From Methanomicrobiales archaeon HGW-Methanomicrobiales-3 (GTDB lineage Archaea > Halobacteriota > Methanomicrobia > Methanomicrobiales > Methanospirillaceae), in NCBI GenBank assembly GCA_002839605.1, contig PGYK01000001.1, forward strand, positions 124,001 through 188,000: a DNA stretch of 64,000 bases, in the 5' to 3' direction. Under the pieces are notes generated by a model. It saw only the letters and a list, made by a program, of their open reading frames with translations. It searched no databases and had not been told where the DNA came from. Made by a program: the position numbers and the translations under genes. Each line of letters starts with the position of its first letter. Position 1 is the first letter of the stretch. Positions 1 to 9,996 of the stretch are shown here, one piece after another.

Positions 1-384
1 GCCGATGATTACCATGAACGGTACCAGCAGGACGATGACCATGACCTGTGATGGCAGGACGATGATATCGTGACTGAGCACTTTTGCGAAGATGGTGAAG
101 AGAAGTGCCCCGGTGACGAAAAAGATCCATATCCCGTGAACCAGTGCGGATGAATGCCCCCGGCCACTCCCGTCATATGAAGTGATTCTCTGGTATTTCG
201 TGCCAAAGAGAATCCCGGCCATCATCGAACACCCGATGAGAGGCACAGCCATGGTCAGCGCGCTCCATTTGAGGAGCCAGACCGGGATTATGAAAACAAT
301 GGTGAGAATGAAAAATTCCATAATGATAAGGGCGAGGATCAGCTTGAACCGGGCAGTTACTTTATCGTCAGTATCCTCAAACAT
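1..384 (-). CDS. multi-pass membrane protein, cut off by the window edge
   Basis: An open frame of 128 codons reads from ATG at 384 to base 1 without a stop, so the C-terminus lies outside the window. The product starts with a short acidic segment (MFEDTDDK) and then has about four hydrophobic segments (roughly residues 13-35, 40-62, 82-104 and 108-128) joined by short polar loops, one with GTKYQRITSYDGSGRGHSS. I recognise no family. A T-rich TATA-like element on the minus strand at about 426-439 could be its promoter, about 45 bases upstream of the start. The following 215 bases up to the next gene hold nothing else I can support. Confidence 0.7.
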   Translation of the reverse strand, partial: MFEDTDDKVTARFKLILALIIMEFFILTIVFIIPVWLLKWSALTMAVPLIGCSMMAGILFGTKYQRITSYDGSGRGHSSALVHGIWIFFVTGALLFTIFAKVLSHDIIVLPSQVMVIVLLVPFMVIIG

Positions 385-599
385 TGTCTGTTGCCTATAC
401 GCTGGTTATGAGATGTATGCCTGTTTTCAATAAAAAAGATCGTAATACCAGTCCGGTGAAATTACTGGATGCTCCATTTTTACATTTTTTCGGTCTGGTT
501 GTGCGGAAACCAAACGGTATGCGGATGCACCTGACACATGAATCCGGACACGAGGCCGTTGAAAGAATGGTCTTTTTCATTGGTTGAAAAAAGGTTGGT

Positions 600-1094
600 T
601 TAGTCCTTCCGGACCGCTGCAAGGACGCATGCTGCGCCGAGTGCGCCGATAACGAGAAACGCCGGCAGGGGCGATTTGGTGGTCGGGATCGCGGTTGCCT
701 CATTGGTCATTTCAGCGGTTGCTGCTGCGGTACAGGGCTCCTCCCATTCGCGGAGGCACGTCTGTTTTGGTTCGCACCAGGTGTAACCCGCAGAGCCGAT
801 ACAGCCGTGCTCATCCTTGTCGGAGCCGGGCATCATTTCAGTCGTGGTTGCCGCCGCTGCCCCACCGCAGGGCTCTTCCCATTCGCGCAGGCACGTCTGT
901 TTGGGCTCGCACCAGGTGTAGCCGGCCGAGCCGATGCAGCCGTGCTCGTCCTTGTCGCCACCGACAAGCGGGGTTTCTGCGGCCGTGACGTTGACACCCT
1001 GTCCGGAGATGTCAATCGCGGCAACGGGCAGTACGAGGATCGCAGCCGCAAGAAGGGCGACGATCATGAGTCTGAGAACGCGTAATTGTTCCAT
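600..1094 (-). CDS. secreted, membrane-anchored protein with two identical four-cysteine motifs
   Basis: A 164-residue protein. Residues 1-25 form a signal peptide (basic start, hydrophobic core, AAI end). The mature part carries two copies of a 30-residue unit starting DKDEHGCIGSAGYTW and ending LREWEEPC, each with cysteines spaced C-x8-C-x5-C-x7-C. The copies are separated by an Ala/Thr-rich linker. The C-terminus is a Thr/Ser/Pro stretch, a hydrophobic helix and a basic end (AAVRKD), so the motifs should face outward on a membrane anchor. The tail resembles, but does not clearly match, archaeal sorting tails. The ATG at 1094 was chosen because the signal peptide begins there; a longer frame to 1226 adds only low-complexity sequence. 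The function is unknown; the motif suggests a small disulfide or metal-binding domain. Confidence 0.75.
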   Translation of the reverse strand: MEQLRVLRLMIVALLAAAILVLPVAAIDISGQGVNVTAAETPLVGGDKDEHGCIGSAGYTWCEPKQTCLREWEEPCGGAAAATTTEMMPGSDKDEHGCIGSAGYTWCEPKQTCLREWEEPCTAAATAEMTNEATAIPTTKSPLPAFLVIGALGAACVLAAVRKD

Positions 1095-1334
1095 AGCAGT
1101 ACTGGTAGGCGGGATGGGAATATCTGTGTAATGATTGGTTGCGGGGATCGTGAGGGGTGCCGGGCTGCTCGCCTGCGTGATTGTCCCCGGCCTCCCCGGG
1201 GTCTGGGACCGGGCCCTCGACCACATCGGGGGCGGGAAGTAAGTATCGAGTGATGAACAACGGCCGGGGATACCTGTCCCCGGCTGCCTTTTTTTTCAGA
1301 TATTTTTATTACCCGATGGGTCAGCAGATCCATA

Positions 1335-2114
1335 ATGGATGATAGTCGCAGACAGCAGTTGGTGAGGCTTCTTAACGATCCCCTGATACAACTCGACATA
1401 ACCGATATCGGTCTGCTTCTTCACGTTGATCAGGCACTCACCCACCGTTCCTATGCAAAAGAGCAGCGGGACAAGGGCCTTCCCTGCGAAGACTACGAGA
1501 GAATGGAATTTTCCGGCGATTGTATCCTTGATTTTGTCATTGGTCATGAATTGTACACCTCATTCCCGAAACTGTCAAAAGAAGTGATTCAGCGTTTTCC
1601 AAAATACGAGGGAAAAGAAGAGGAGCTTCTCACGGACTTGCTCCACGGCATGACCAATGACAATTCCCTCTCCATGATCGCATCGAAAATTCCCTCATTT
1701 GATGAATGTATCTTACGGGGCGGGGGAGTGAATCTTGAAGATTCTGTCAGGGCAGGGGCGTTTGAGGCATTTATCGCAGCCATCTATGAGATCGGGGGGA
1801 TTGGTGCAACAACCACCGTGGTAAAACGGTTGTTCAGGGACAGATTTGGTCAGGCTGAACCGATCGTGAGTTATAAAAATGAATTACAGGAATGCGTGCA
1901 GAGGCGGGAGAGGACCGGCAATATCAATGGTATCATCGGGTACCAGACCCGGCCCGATCCTGATACACCGGAGAACAACAAATGGCATATCTCAGAAGTC
2001 TTTGTAAAACTCTCAGAAAAAGACCTGGAATTATGGGGTCGCGGTCGGGGAAAGAAGGCAAAAGATGCTGAAGCTGCCGCAGCGGAAGATGCGTTTCTGA
2101 GACATTGCACCTGA
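1335..2114 (+). CDS. rnc: ribonuclease III
   Basis: A 259-residue protein with the bacterial RNase III layout: an endonuclease domain (about 25-170), then a double-stranded RNA-binding domain (about 178-258, starting SYKNELQE and ending with the KKAKDAEAAAAEDAFL helix). The domain cleaves double-stranded RNA in rRNA and mRNA processing. The signature motif is ERMEFSGD (55-62), which keeps E55, E58 and D62. In the second metal motif, RAGAFEAFIAAIY, glycine 141 stands where the family has aspartate (E. coli D114), while E144 (E. coli E117) is kept. RNase III is uncommon in archaea, so transfer from bacteria is likely. Upstream lies a T-rich tract (1281-1310) that may carry the promoter. Confidence 0.85.
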   Translation: MDDSRRQQLVRLLNDPLIQLDITDIGLLLHVDQALTHRSYAKEQRDKGLPCEDYERMEFSGDCILDFVIGHELYTSFPKLSKEVIQRFPKYEGKEEELLTDLLHGMTNDNSLSMIASKIPSFDECILRGGGVNLEDSVRAGAFEAFIAAIYEIGGIGATTTVVKRLFRDRFGQAEPIVSYKNELQECVQRRERTGNINGIIGYQTRPDPDTPENNKWHISEVFVKLSEKDLELWGRGRGKKAKDAEAAAAEDAFLRHCT

Positions 2115-2206
2115 CAGGGAACACCTGCCACTGCCCGTTCGCGTATCTTAAAGAATACCATCCGTCACCTATCCTTAATTACCCCCCGCCACCCACCTTT
2201 ACCCTA

Positions 2207-4042
2207 ATGTGCGGCATCGCAGGCCAGTACTGTCTTGATAAGAAGGCACCGGACAAAGATCTGCTCGCGGAGATGTCCGGCCGGCTCGCCCACCGGGGCC
2301 CGGACGGGAGCGGCACCCATATCCGCGGGAACGCGGGGCTTGTCCACCGCAGGCTTGCCATCATCGATCTCTCAGAAGAGGCCATCCAGCCGATGACAAA
2401 CGAGGACGGCACGCTCTGGATCGTGTATAACGGCGAGATCTACAATTACGTTGAGCTCCGCGAAGAGCTTGCAGCAAAGGGCCACCAGTTCCACTCGCAC
2501 TCCGACACCGAGGTCATCCTGCACGCGTACGAGGAGTGGGGACGTGATTGCCTCTCGCGGTTCAACGGCATGTGGGCATTTGCGATCCTTGACGAGAGGA
2601 AGAACGAGCTCTTCTGCGCCCGGGACCGGTTCGGCATCAAGCCGTTCTATTACACGGTTGTTGACGGCTCGTTCCTCTTCGCCTCGGAGATCAAGGCACT
2701 TCTCGCCCACCCCCACGCAGGGTCCCGGCCGGACGATGCAATGCTTGGTACGTACCTTGCGTGGGGCGTGCAGGACCATTCCAACCGGACCATGTTTGAC
2801 GGGATCCTCCAGCTCGCTCCCGCCCATGCGATGCTGGTCACTCCCGGGGGCCTAACGCTGCCTGTCCGCTACTGGGATGTGACGGTGAACCCGCACATCC
2901 GGTCCGACACTTCGGACGAGACAGTCGCACAAGAGCTGCTCGGAACGCTCACCGACGCCACCCGCATCCATCTCCGGAGCGATGTTGCAGTCGGCACCTG
3001 CCTTTCGGGTGGGATCGACTCCTCAACGCTCACGGCCCTCATCAACACCCTTATCCGGAGCGAGGCACCATCGGGTGTGGGCGCACGCCAGAAGACCTTC
3101 TCGGTTGTCTTCTCCGACAAACGGTTTGACGAGAGCCGGTATGTCGATGAGATTGTTGCCGCAACCGGCGTCGATGCCCACCGTACCGAGCCGTCGCCGG
3201 AACACCTCTGGGACGATATCAGCCGGCTCGTGTACATGCAGGACGAGCCGTTCGGCTCCCTCTCCATCTATGCCCAGTACTGCGTCATGCGCCTTGCCCG
3301 CGAACAGGTCAAGGTCGTGCTGGATGGGCAGGGTGCCGACGAGCTCCTCGGGGGGTACATCGCGTACCAGGGAAGTTACCTGCGGGGGCTGCTTGGATCG
3401 TTCCACTGGCTCACCGCGGCCCGGGAGGTTCTTGGAAGTCTCGGGCACCACGGAGGGTTCTTCGGTTCCGCAGTCGGGCAGATCCTTGCCCGGCGCAAAC
3501 GCCGTAAACTCCTTACCGTGAGCGTCCCGCCCGTTGACCGGTATGGCGGCGGGCTTGCGGCCATCCTGTACCGGGAGCTGGTCTCCACCAACCTCCCGGC
3601 CCTTCTCCACTACGAGGACCGGAACGCCATGGCCTTCTCGATCGAGTCACGGGTGCCCTACCTCGATTACCGGTTCGTGGAGTACGTTTCTGCACTCCCG
3701 CTGAACCAGAAGATACGCAGTGGCGTGACCAAACTCGCCCTCCGGAACGCAATCCGGGGGATCGTGCCGGAATCCATCCGGTGCCGGATGGACAAGATGG
3801 GGTTTGTCACTCCGGAAGAGGTCTGGATGAAAGAAGATCTCCGGCCGTTCGTTCTCGAAATCCTCTCCTCCCCGGCATTTTCCGGCCGGAAGTACTGGAA
3901 CGCTGATGCGGTCATTACCAGTTATCTCGCGTTTCTCGAAGGCAGATTGCGCTACTCCCCCGAGATCTGGCGGATCGTCTGCACCGAGATCTGGCTCCGG
4001 ACATTCTTCGAGGACAAAACACCGGTCGGGACCCCATCATAA
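2207..4042 (+). CDS. asnB: glutamine-hydrolysing asparagine synthetase
   Basis: A 611-residue enzyme that makes asparagine from aspartate, ATP and glutamine, in the size range of the AsnB family. The start is fixed at 2207 because the second residue must be the catalytic cysteine of the class II glutamine amidotransferase domain (MCGIAG). That domain continues with AHRGPDG and NGEIYN. The synthetase domain holds the pyrophosphate loop LSGGIDSS near residue 268 and the LDGQGADELLGGY segment. An in-frame extension to 2105 overlaps the rnc stop and has no family similarity. No strong ribosome site precedes 2207. It lies next to a GDP-mannose gene, so it could also amidate a sugar precursor as some paralogues do, but nothing in the sequence demands this. 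Confidence 0.92.
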   Translation: MCGIAGQYCLDKKAPDKDLLAEMSGRLAHRGPDGSGTHIRGNAGLVHRRLAIIDLSEEAIQPMTNEDGTLWIVYNGEIYNYVELREELAAKGHQFHSHSDTEVILHAYEEWGRDCLSRFNGMWAFAILDERKNELFCARDRFGIKPFYYTVVDGSFLFASEIKALLAHPHAGSRPDDAMLGTYLAWGVQDHSNRTMFDGILQLAPAHAMLVTPGGLTLPVRYWDVTVNPHIRSDTSDETVAQELLGTLTDATRIHLRSDVAVGTCLSGGIDSSTLTALINTLIRSEAPSGVGARQKTFSVVFSDKRFDESRYVDEIVAATGVDAHRTEPSPEHLWDDISRLVYMQDEPFGSLSIYAQYCVMRLAREQVKVVLDGQGADELLGGYIAYQGSYLRGLLGSFHWLTAAREVLGSLGHHGGFFGSAVGQILARRKRRKLLTVSVPPVDRYGGGLAAILYRELVSTNLPALLHYEDRNAMAFSIESRVPYLDYRFVEYVSALPLNQKIRSGVTKLALRNAIRGIVPESIRCRMDKMGFVTPEEVWMKEDLRPFVLEILSSPAFSGRKYWNADAVITSYLAFLEGRLRYSPEIWRIVCTEIWLRTFFEDKTPVGTPS

Positions 4043-4134
4043 GCGTGTGGTGGCCGGGGATCGAATTCTATAAATGAGGACACCGAACAGAGAATAGTAT
4101 ACGTTATCCTGATCGTTCCAGGACAGGTAGTGTT

Positions 4135-5484
4135 ATGAAATCCATCATCCTTGCCGGCGGTGTCGGGACACGGCTCTGGCCGCTCTCCCGCGAATATTAT
4201 CCCAAGCAGTTCATCCAGTTCGACGGCCCTTCCCTCTTCCAGAAGACCTGCGAGCGGGCGATCCTCCTCTCCGGCCCGAACGGAATCTATGTGGTGACAA
4301 ACGAGATCCACCGCTACCTGGTAACAAACCAGATCGAGGAACTCGGGTATACCCTGCCTGACGATCACCTGCTCATCGAGCCGGCAGGAAAGAATACCCT
4401 GCCGGCGATCGCGTGGGCCCTGCAGCGGATCCGCGGCATCGCGGGATCGGAGACCGCCGTCGTGTTCCCGAGCGATCACATCCTCGGCCCCGAAGCGCTA
4501 AACCAGATCCGGGCCGCAGAATCCCTGGCACGGGACCATCTCGTGACCTTCGGGATTCGCCCCGCCTCGCCCCACACGGGATACGGGTACATCCGTCCCG
4601 GAAAACCCCTTCCGGGCGGCAACCTGGCAGAGGAGTTTAAGGAGAAGCCGGACGAGAAGACCGCGGCGGACTACGTGGAAAAGGGGTATCTCTGGAACAG
4701 CGGGATCTTCCTCCTCTCAACCGGCTGCTTCTTTGCCGAACTGGAACGCTACCAGCCGGAACTGGCCGCTGCGTTTGCCCCGGGCAGGGAACCGGATTAC
4801 CCCTCCCTTACGGCAATCTCCATCGATTACGGTCTGCTGGAACACTCACAGAAGGTCGCCGTTGTCCCGCTCGCTGCCGAATGGAGCGATCTCGGGACCT
4901 TCAGGGCGCTCTACGATCACGAGCAGCACGACGAGGGGGGAAATGTCGGCAGTGCAGAGTTCATTGAAGCGGGGGGTAACTACGTCTATGCCCCGGGCAA
5001 ACACGTAGGGCTCATCGGGGTAAGCGACCTCGTGGTCGTGGACACCGCAGACGCTCTCCTCATCTGCGATAACCAGAAGACCGAGCAGGTGAAGGCGCTG
5101 GTCGGGCGGTACAATGCTGTCGGCGATCCGGTGACGCGGTTCCACCGCCAGGTGCACCGCCCGTGGGGATCGTACACCGTACTTGAGGAGGGAGGTCCGT
5201 ATAAGATCAAGCGGGTGACCGTCAAGGCCGGCGAGAGGCTCTCCCTCCAGCTCCACCACCACCGCAGCGAGCACTGGATCGTGGTCCGGGGAACGGCAGA
5301 AGTGGAACTGAACCGCGAGACCCGGCTGCTCCGGAAAGGCGAGAGTACCTTTGTCCCTGCGGGGATGCTCCACCGGCTCAAAAACCCCGGCGTCATCCCG
5401 CTGGATGTCATCGAGGTGCAGCTGGGCGAGTACCTCGAGGAGGACGATATCGTCCGCTTCGATGACCAGTACGGCCGGGCCTGA
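4135..5484 (+). CDS. manC: bifunctional mannose-1-phosphate guanylyltransferase / mannose-6-phosphate isomerase
   Basis: A 449-residue protein of the ManC/AlgA/CpsB type. The N-terminal nucleotidyltransferase has LAGGVGTRLWPLSRE (6-20) with YPKQF and makes GDP-mannose from GTP and mannose-1-phosphate. The C-terminal cupin (from about 345, RPWGSYTVLEEG, LQLHHHRSEHWIVVRG) is the type II phosphomannose isomerase. GDP-mannose feeds glycan assembly, which fits the glycosyltransferase cluster from 11.9 kb, although eight genes lie between. AGGT at about 4124 serves as ribosome site for the ATG at 4135. Whether the isomerase half is active cannot be decided from the sequence, though its histidine motif is present. 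Confidence 0.93.
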   Translation: MKSIILAGGVGTRLWPLSREYYPKQFIQFDGPSLFQKTCERAILLSGPNGIYVVTNEIHRYLVTNQIEELGYTLPDDHLLIEPAGKNTLPAIAWALQRIRGIAGSETAVVFPSDHILGPEALNQIRAAESLARDHLVTFGIRPASPHTGYGYIRPGKPLPGGNLAEEFKEKPDEKTAADYVEKGYLWNSGIFLLSTGCFFAELERYQPELAAAFAPGREPDYPSLTAISIDYGLLEHSQKVAVVPLAAEWSDLGTFRALYDHEQHDEGGNVGSAEFIEAGGNYVYAPGKHVGLIGVSDLVVVDTADALLICDNQKTEQVKALVGRYNAVGDPVTRFHRQVHRPWGSYTVLEEGGPYKIKRVTVKAGERLSLQLHHHRSEHWIVVRGTAEVELNRETRLLRKGESTFVPAGMLHRLKNPGVIPLDVIEVQLGEYLEEDDIVRFDDQYGRA

Positions 5485-5498
5485 TTTTTCCCTTTTTT
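5485..5498 (+). terminator. oligo-T terminator after manC
   Basis: Two T runs (TTTTT then TTTTTT) begin right after the manC stop. This fits archaeal intrinsic termination on U tracts without a hairpin. The next gene runs toward it from the other strand. Confidence 0.5.
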
Positions 5499-5611
5499 GT
5501 ACCTTAACTCATTGTGGAATTTCGGATCAACGGATAATGCCCATGATTGGGAGCGGCAGGGTTTCCTGACGGCTTCTGGATATTTCTAAAAAAGGTATTC
5601 GGGATTTTTCA

Positions 5612-7453
5612 TTACCGTTTGGCCCGGCTGGTCCATTTGGCAAACTGCCGGGGGGTCTCGGTTCTTCCCGCAGGTCCGGAGCGCCCGCCACCCTGGCTGG
5701 CTGCCGGGATTTTCCCCGCGATGCGATAGCCTTCCGCCACCAGTTCACGGTTCTTCGGGTCGCGGTACTGCATCAGCGCACGCTGGATCCGCTTCTCGTG
5801 ATCGCGGGGGACATGAACCGGCCGGAGAGTGAACGGGTCAAGACCCGTGTAATACATGCAGGTCGAGACGCTCATCGGCGTTGGGGTGAAGTCCTGCACC
5901 TGTTCAGTATAGAGCTGGTTGGTCCTGATATACTCCGCAAGCTCCACCATATCAGGAACCGTGCAGCCCGGGTGGCCGGACATGAAATACGGCAGAAGGT
6001 ACTGCTTTTTTTCCTTTCCCTCCTGCAGGGCAGCAAACTTCTTCCGGAACAGGTCGAAGGTCTCCTTTCCCGGCTTGTTCATGATCTTCGTCACATTCCG
6101 GGAGATATGCTCAGGGGCTACCTTGAGATGGCCGGAGACATGGTGTTCGCAGATCCGTGCAAGGTAGTCGGTGTCGTCTGCCATCACGAGATCGAAGCGG
6201 ATGCCTGATCCGATAAAGACCTTCTTCACGCCAGGGATCGCCCGCAGGGCTTCCAGCAGCTCGCACTGCTGCCGGTGGCTGGTATCCAGCGTCGGGCAGG
6301 CCGGGCTGCAATGCTTGTCCTGACAGGTGCCGGCCGTCTCCCAGCGGGAGCAGACCATCCCGTACATGTTCGCCGTCGGTCCCCCCACGTCCTGTACAAT
6401 GCCCCGGAAGCTCTTCATCCTCGTCATCCGGGTCACCTCGCGGACGATAGAGGGGATACTCCGGCTTTGGATGATCCGGCCCTGGTGATGGGTCAGGGCG
6501 CAGAATGAGCAGGAGCCAAAGCAGCCCCGGTGGCTGGTGACCGAGAACTGGACCGGTTCAAGGGCGGGGACCGGTTCGTGGTACGAGGGATGTGCGAGAC
6601 GGCTGAACGGGAGCTCATAGATATGATCCAGCTCCTCCGTTGTCAGCGGGCGGGCCGGGGGGTTCTGGATGACAACCGTCTTGGGATGCGGCTGGGCAAC
6701 CGGCCTTCCGGAGATCGGGTCCTGCTCATGGTAATGCAGGGCGAATGCCCGGGCATACGCGGTCTTGTTTGCCGAGACCTCGGCAAACCCCGGGAGCTCG
6801 ACTAACCCCTCCTTCTCCCGGCTCCGCCATTCGGCGAGATCGATACGGTATGCCGTGCCGGGGATATCCCGGATCGTGTTGACGGGTTCTCCCGCAGAAA
6901 GCCGCTTTGCGATCTCCACCATCTGGAGTTCTGCCATGCCAAAGGCCAGCAGGTCAGCGGGTGCATCGGCAAGGATAGCCTGCCGGACCTTGTCCTGCCA
7001 GTAATCGTAGTGGGCGAACCGGCGGAGGCTGGCCTCGATGCCGCCGATGACCACGGGCACGCCCGGAAAGAGTTCGTGGACCTTGTTCGCGTACACGATC
7101 GTTGCCCGATCAGGACGCCTGGGGATCCTTCCGGGAGAGTAGACATCATCGCTGCGCCGCTTCAGGTTCGGGGTGAAGTTGTTCACCATCGAATCGACAT
7201 TCCCCGAGGATATGCCAAAGAAGAGGCGCGGGGCGCCCAGCGCCATAAAATCGGCCCGGGATTTCCAGTCCGGCTGGGCAATGATCCCTACCGTAAAACC
7301 GGCATCCCAGAGAACCCTGCCGATGAGGGCGGTGCCAAACGAGGGATGGTCAACATACGCATCACCGCTCACGAGAATGATGTCGAACTGGTCGATACCC
7401 AGGTTATTCCCTTCCTTTGCAGACAGCGGGAGAAATCGTGGCTGGGGGATCAT
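5612..7453 (-). CDS. YgiQ-family radical SAM protein (UPF0313)
   Basis: A 613-residue protein matching the YgiQ family in length and layout. The N-terminal part has [17 protein letters not shown] and the [16 protein letters not shown] motif. The radical SAM core carries the [4Fe-4S] cysteines in CFGSCSFC (C311, C315, C318), followed by GRIIQSRS. Late conserved segments include SGHPGC and DFTPTPMS. The family is widespread in anaerobes but its substrate is unknown. The C-terminal 25 residues are a basic, Gly/Arg-rich tail likely to be unstructured. The ATG at 7453 starts [11 protein letters not shown] as in relatives. It stands alone, converging on manC. Confidence 0.9.
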   Translation of the reverse strand: MIPQPRFLPLSAKEGNNLGIDQFDIILVSGDAYVDHPSFGTALIGRVLWDAGFTVGIIAQPDWKSRADFMALGAPRLFFGISSGNVDSMVNNFTPNLKRRSDDVYSPGRIPRRPDRATIVYANKVHELFPGVPVVIGGIEASLRRFAHYDYWQDKVRQAILADAPADLLAFGMAELQMVEIAKRLSAGEPVNTIRDIPGTAYRIDLAEWRSREKEGLVELPGFAEVSANKTAYARAFALHYHEQDPISGRPVAQPHPKTVVIQNPPARPLTTEELDHIYELPFSRLAHPSYHEPVPALEPVQFSVTSHRGCFGSCSFCALTHHQGRIIQSRSIPSIVREVTRMTRMKSFRGIVQDVGGPTANMYGMVCSRWETAGTCQDKHCSPACPTLDTSHRQQCELLEALRAIPGVKKVFIGSGIRFDLVMADDTDYLARICEHHVSGHLKVAPEHISRNVTKIMNKPGKETFDLFRKKFAALQEGKEKKQYLLPYFMSGHPGCTVPDMVELAEYIRTNQLYTEQVQDFTPTPMSVSTCMYYTGLDPFTLRPVHVPRDHEKRIQRALMQYRDPKNRELVAEGYRIAGKIPAASQGGGRSGPAGRTETPRQFAKWTSRAKR

Positions 7454-7499
7454 AAGAAAAACGCTGACTGGGGGAATAGGTAATCCGGAGCGGAACGGG

Positions 7500-8087
7500 T
7501 CATGTCGGGGGCCGGCGGGTCAGGTCCCGTATGATGTCGGCAAGCCCGCCCGGGAGCTCGCTTCCGGGCACCTCGTCCTCCTCTTTTTCCTGAAGGGTAT
7601 CCTGCTTTGAGTCGGTCACTTCAAGGGTCTTCTGGGCACCCGCATCCTTCCCGCCCAGCACCGGGAGGTGGAGCTGCATCCGGGCATCGAATTCCCGCCG
7701 GGCTGAAAGGCCGACATACTCGTGAATGACTGCCTCGACAATCAGGTAGGTGGTCGCGTTCTCCCGGAGGCAGCCGGTCAGGGCATGGCCGGAACGGCCG
7801 ACCGAGGCATGGTAATGGATGTGGGGGCCGCCCTCGCCCGCGTAGATGGTGCCGATGCCAAAGACCTCCCAGCCACCTTCGAACATCACAAAATGCGGGA
7901 CCGGGGGAATGACCGGTTCTTCGGGCCCGGTGACCATCCGGCCACTCATCAGGGCACCAAGGAACTGGATTGAACCGGCCTCAATCTCCTTCTCGGCAAC
8001 GAAGGTGCGGAGGGTCGAGAGCATGTCCTCGCCGTTATCGATCCTCACGACAAAGACCCTGCCCAGCTGCCCTTCCGTATATTGCAT
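7500..8087 (-). CDS. PPC (DUF296) domain protein
   Basis: A 195-residue protein. Residues 1-135 form a PPC/DUF296 domain: [19 protein letters not shown], the FLGAL segment, and the histidine cluster [11 protein letters not shown] that binds metal in solved family members. In plants the domain is part of AT-hook DNA-binding proteins, but here no AT hook is seen. The last 50 residues are charged and low in complexity, probably disordered. The prokaryotic role is unknown. The ATG at 8087 is preceded by no clear ribosome site. Confidence 0.8.
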   Translation of the reverse strand: MQYTEGQLGRVFVVRIDNGEDMLSTLRTFVAEKEIEAGSIQFLGALMSGRMVTGPEEPVIPPVPHFVMFEGGWEVFGIGTIYAGEGGPHIHYHASVGRSGHALTGCLRENATTYLIVEAVIHEYVGLSARREFDARMQLHLPVLGGKDAGAQKTLEVTDSKQDTLQEKEEDEVPGSELPGGLADIIRDLTRRPPT

Positions 8088-8160
8088 ATGATCAGATTCC
8101 CTTTTTGGTATTCATATGGTTTGTGCGGGTTTATATTGTAAACGGCATAGGGAGGGGGGA

Positions 8161-9984
8161 TTACCGCCCGCCCGCGCCGCCGCCGCCAAATCCCCCCCCG
8201 CCGCCAAAGCCGCCGCCGCCGAATCCCCCGCTGCCGGAACTGCCGTGGCTCGGGGGGGTGAAGTGCATGAGCGGGAGGAAGGCATAGTTCATACCGACAA
8301 CGCCCATCGGGACCCCGGCTTCAGGGATCTTTACATTGAGCGCCTTCATGGCTGCTTCAACCTTGTCCCCGACACCCAGTGCCGTGCCGTACACCAGCCA
8401 CTCGCCCCACATCGAGAGATCGGCGGGAGCGTACTTCTGGATCATGGCCATATCCGAAAGGAAGCGGGTGAACGCGTCCCACTCGAGTTTCTCCCGGTAG
8501 CGGTCGTCCTTCCAGTGCCCGAACAGGGTCGAGGGGGCAGCAAAGGCCATGGATAACTGGATAAAGACGATTATCCACAGGCCAAGAGCCGGGAGGACGA
8601 TATAGGATTGCATGGGTGCGACGATGGCAAGGATGATGGTTATTCCCAGCATGACGATGGCTGGCAGCACGAGCGTCATGAGATGGCTGCGTCCATCGAC
8701 AATATACAGGGTTGAGAGCGTGGAATCCACCCGGCTTGTGACATCAGTCAGCGAGCGCTGGTACCGGAGCGCCGTCTCCTCTGCGCTGCTGATGGTCTCG
8801 GCCTTCTTAGTCAGCGCCTCGATCTGGCCGGTATCCAGCACCCCGTCCTTGGAGAGCATCGTGATGAACGCGATCACCCGCTGCTCGTAGGCATCGGTGT
8901 TGTCCGTTGAGAGCACGCGGATGAGGAGCCCCTTGCCCTCGCCCTTCTCTTTGATGATGATATTTTTCCGCCGGTGGAGATCGAGAAGGGTTGCATAGTA
9001 CCCGTCCTCGTCAAAGTCCATGGCGTCCCCCTTGAAGAGGAGGTTCACCTGCCACGGTTTGAGGGCCGTTCCCGGGAGGGTGCTCAGGTGGGAGGGAACA
9101 GTAAACTCCTTCTCAACCCCATACCGCCGGTAGATGAGGATAAGGAACAGGGGCACGAGGATGACCGCAATCTTTCCAAGGAGATTTGCCAGGTTTGCGG
9201 CATGGTAGGGGAGGTTGTACCAGAATGCCCCCGAGGAGGTCTGGCCCCGGATGTCATCTTTCTGGCTCGTGAACCCGTCAATGCTGCCAAACGCATCGGG
9301 TGATCCGAGCATCTCGACCGCAAGGATCTCGTCAGCGGCAATGCTTCCCGTGATGACATACACGTTCCCGCTCCGCCCAGTGACAAGCGACGGGGGATAC
9401 GCGTACACCGTGTCGATGCCGGTGGCAGGGACCGTGACTTTCACGGAACGGTACGGGATGTGGGTGTCCCCGGCAAGCTTAAGGTTGAGATGGGTGGTGG
9501 TGCCGTCGGTTTCGAGCGGGGGATGGACAACATACCGGTATGTCGCGGCGTACTCCCCCCGCTCAAAGTAGGACGGGTAATACAGGCCCACTTCATTGCG
9601 GTACGCAAGATTTTCCACCGCGTCCCGGTCGCTTTCGGCCGACAGGGAGTTATAGACCGTTACAGTACCATCGTTCTCCCGCACGTACCCGATCGTGCCG
9701 GGTGCCGGATCCATGGAGACGAATCTGATGTAGGGCTCTTGGAGGGAGTCGAAGGTGACCGGCGCTTCCCAGATGCGGTAGAGCATCCGGTAATCATAGC
9801 TGCTCGCCACATCGTAGGTGTAATGCTCGACAAGCGTACCGTCAGCCCCAAACTCCGCCTCGTAGGAGCTGACCGTAAGATCCCCCGCAAAGATCGGGCC
9901 AAGTGCGACGATTCCGATAAGGGCAAGGATGCCGAGCACGAGCCCGGCTCCAACCACCCATGCCAGCTGGGTCTTCTCGCTCAC
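8161..9984 (-). CDS. DUF2207-family membrane protein with glycine-rich tail
   Basis: A 607-residue protein starting with GTG at 9984. A first membrane helix (about 8-32) is followed by a large extracellular beta-rich domain (about 35-235) typical of DUF2207, another helix near 275, a cytoplasmic part, two helices near 435-480, and a C-terminal region. The end is a Gly/Ser-rich stretch (about 580-607, repeated GGGG and GFGG), as is common in this family. It lies 12 bases downstream of a LemA gene on the same strand; the DUF2207-LemA pairing recurs in many bacteria and archaea, and the two products are likely to act together at the membrane. The biochemical role is unknown. Confidence 0.85.
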   Translation of the reverse strand: MSEKTQLAWVVGAGLVLGILALIGIVALGPIFAGDLTVSSYEAEFGADGTLVEHYTYDVASSYDYRMLYRIWEAPVTFDSLQEPYIRFVSMDPAPGTIGYVRENDGTVTVYNSLSAESDRDAVENLAYRNEVGLYYPSYFERGEYAATYRYVVHPPLETDGTTTHLNLKLAGDTHIPYRSVKVTVPATGIDTVYAYPPSLVTGRSGNVYVITGSIAADEILAVEMLGSPDAFGSIDGFTSQKDDIRGQTSSGAFWYNLPYHAANLANLLGKIAVILVPLFLILIYRRYGVEKEFTVPSHLSTLPGTALKPWQVNLLFKGDAMDFDEDGYYATLLDLHRRKNIIIKEKGEGKGLLIRVLSTDNTDAYEQRVIAFITMLSKDGVLDTGQIEALTKKAETISSAEETALRYQRSLTDVTSRVDSTLSTLYIVDGRSHLMTLVLPAIVMLGITIILAIVAPMQSYIVLPALGLWIIVFIQLSMAFAAPSTLFGHWKDDRYREKLEWDAFTRFLSDMAMIQKYAPADLSMWGEWLVYGTALGVGDKVEAAMKALNVKIPEAGVPMGVVGMNYAFLPLMHFTPPSHGSSGSGGFGGGGFGGGGGFGGGGAGGR

Positions 9985-9996
9985 GGGATCGACCCT

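Noticed and set aside
600-1094. The identical peptide repeats as an assembly duplication.
   Set aside because: The two DNA copies differ at about nine synonymous positions, so they are genuine separate copies.
4676-4690. GTGGAAAAGGGGTAT resembles an origin recognition box.
   Set aside because: It lies in the coding frame of manC, matches only the 3' half and is alone.
8161-8240. The glycine-codon-rich end of the DUF2207 gene as a repeat element.
   Set aside because: It is low-complexity coding sequence (Gly-rich tail) that is typical of this family.
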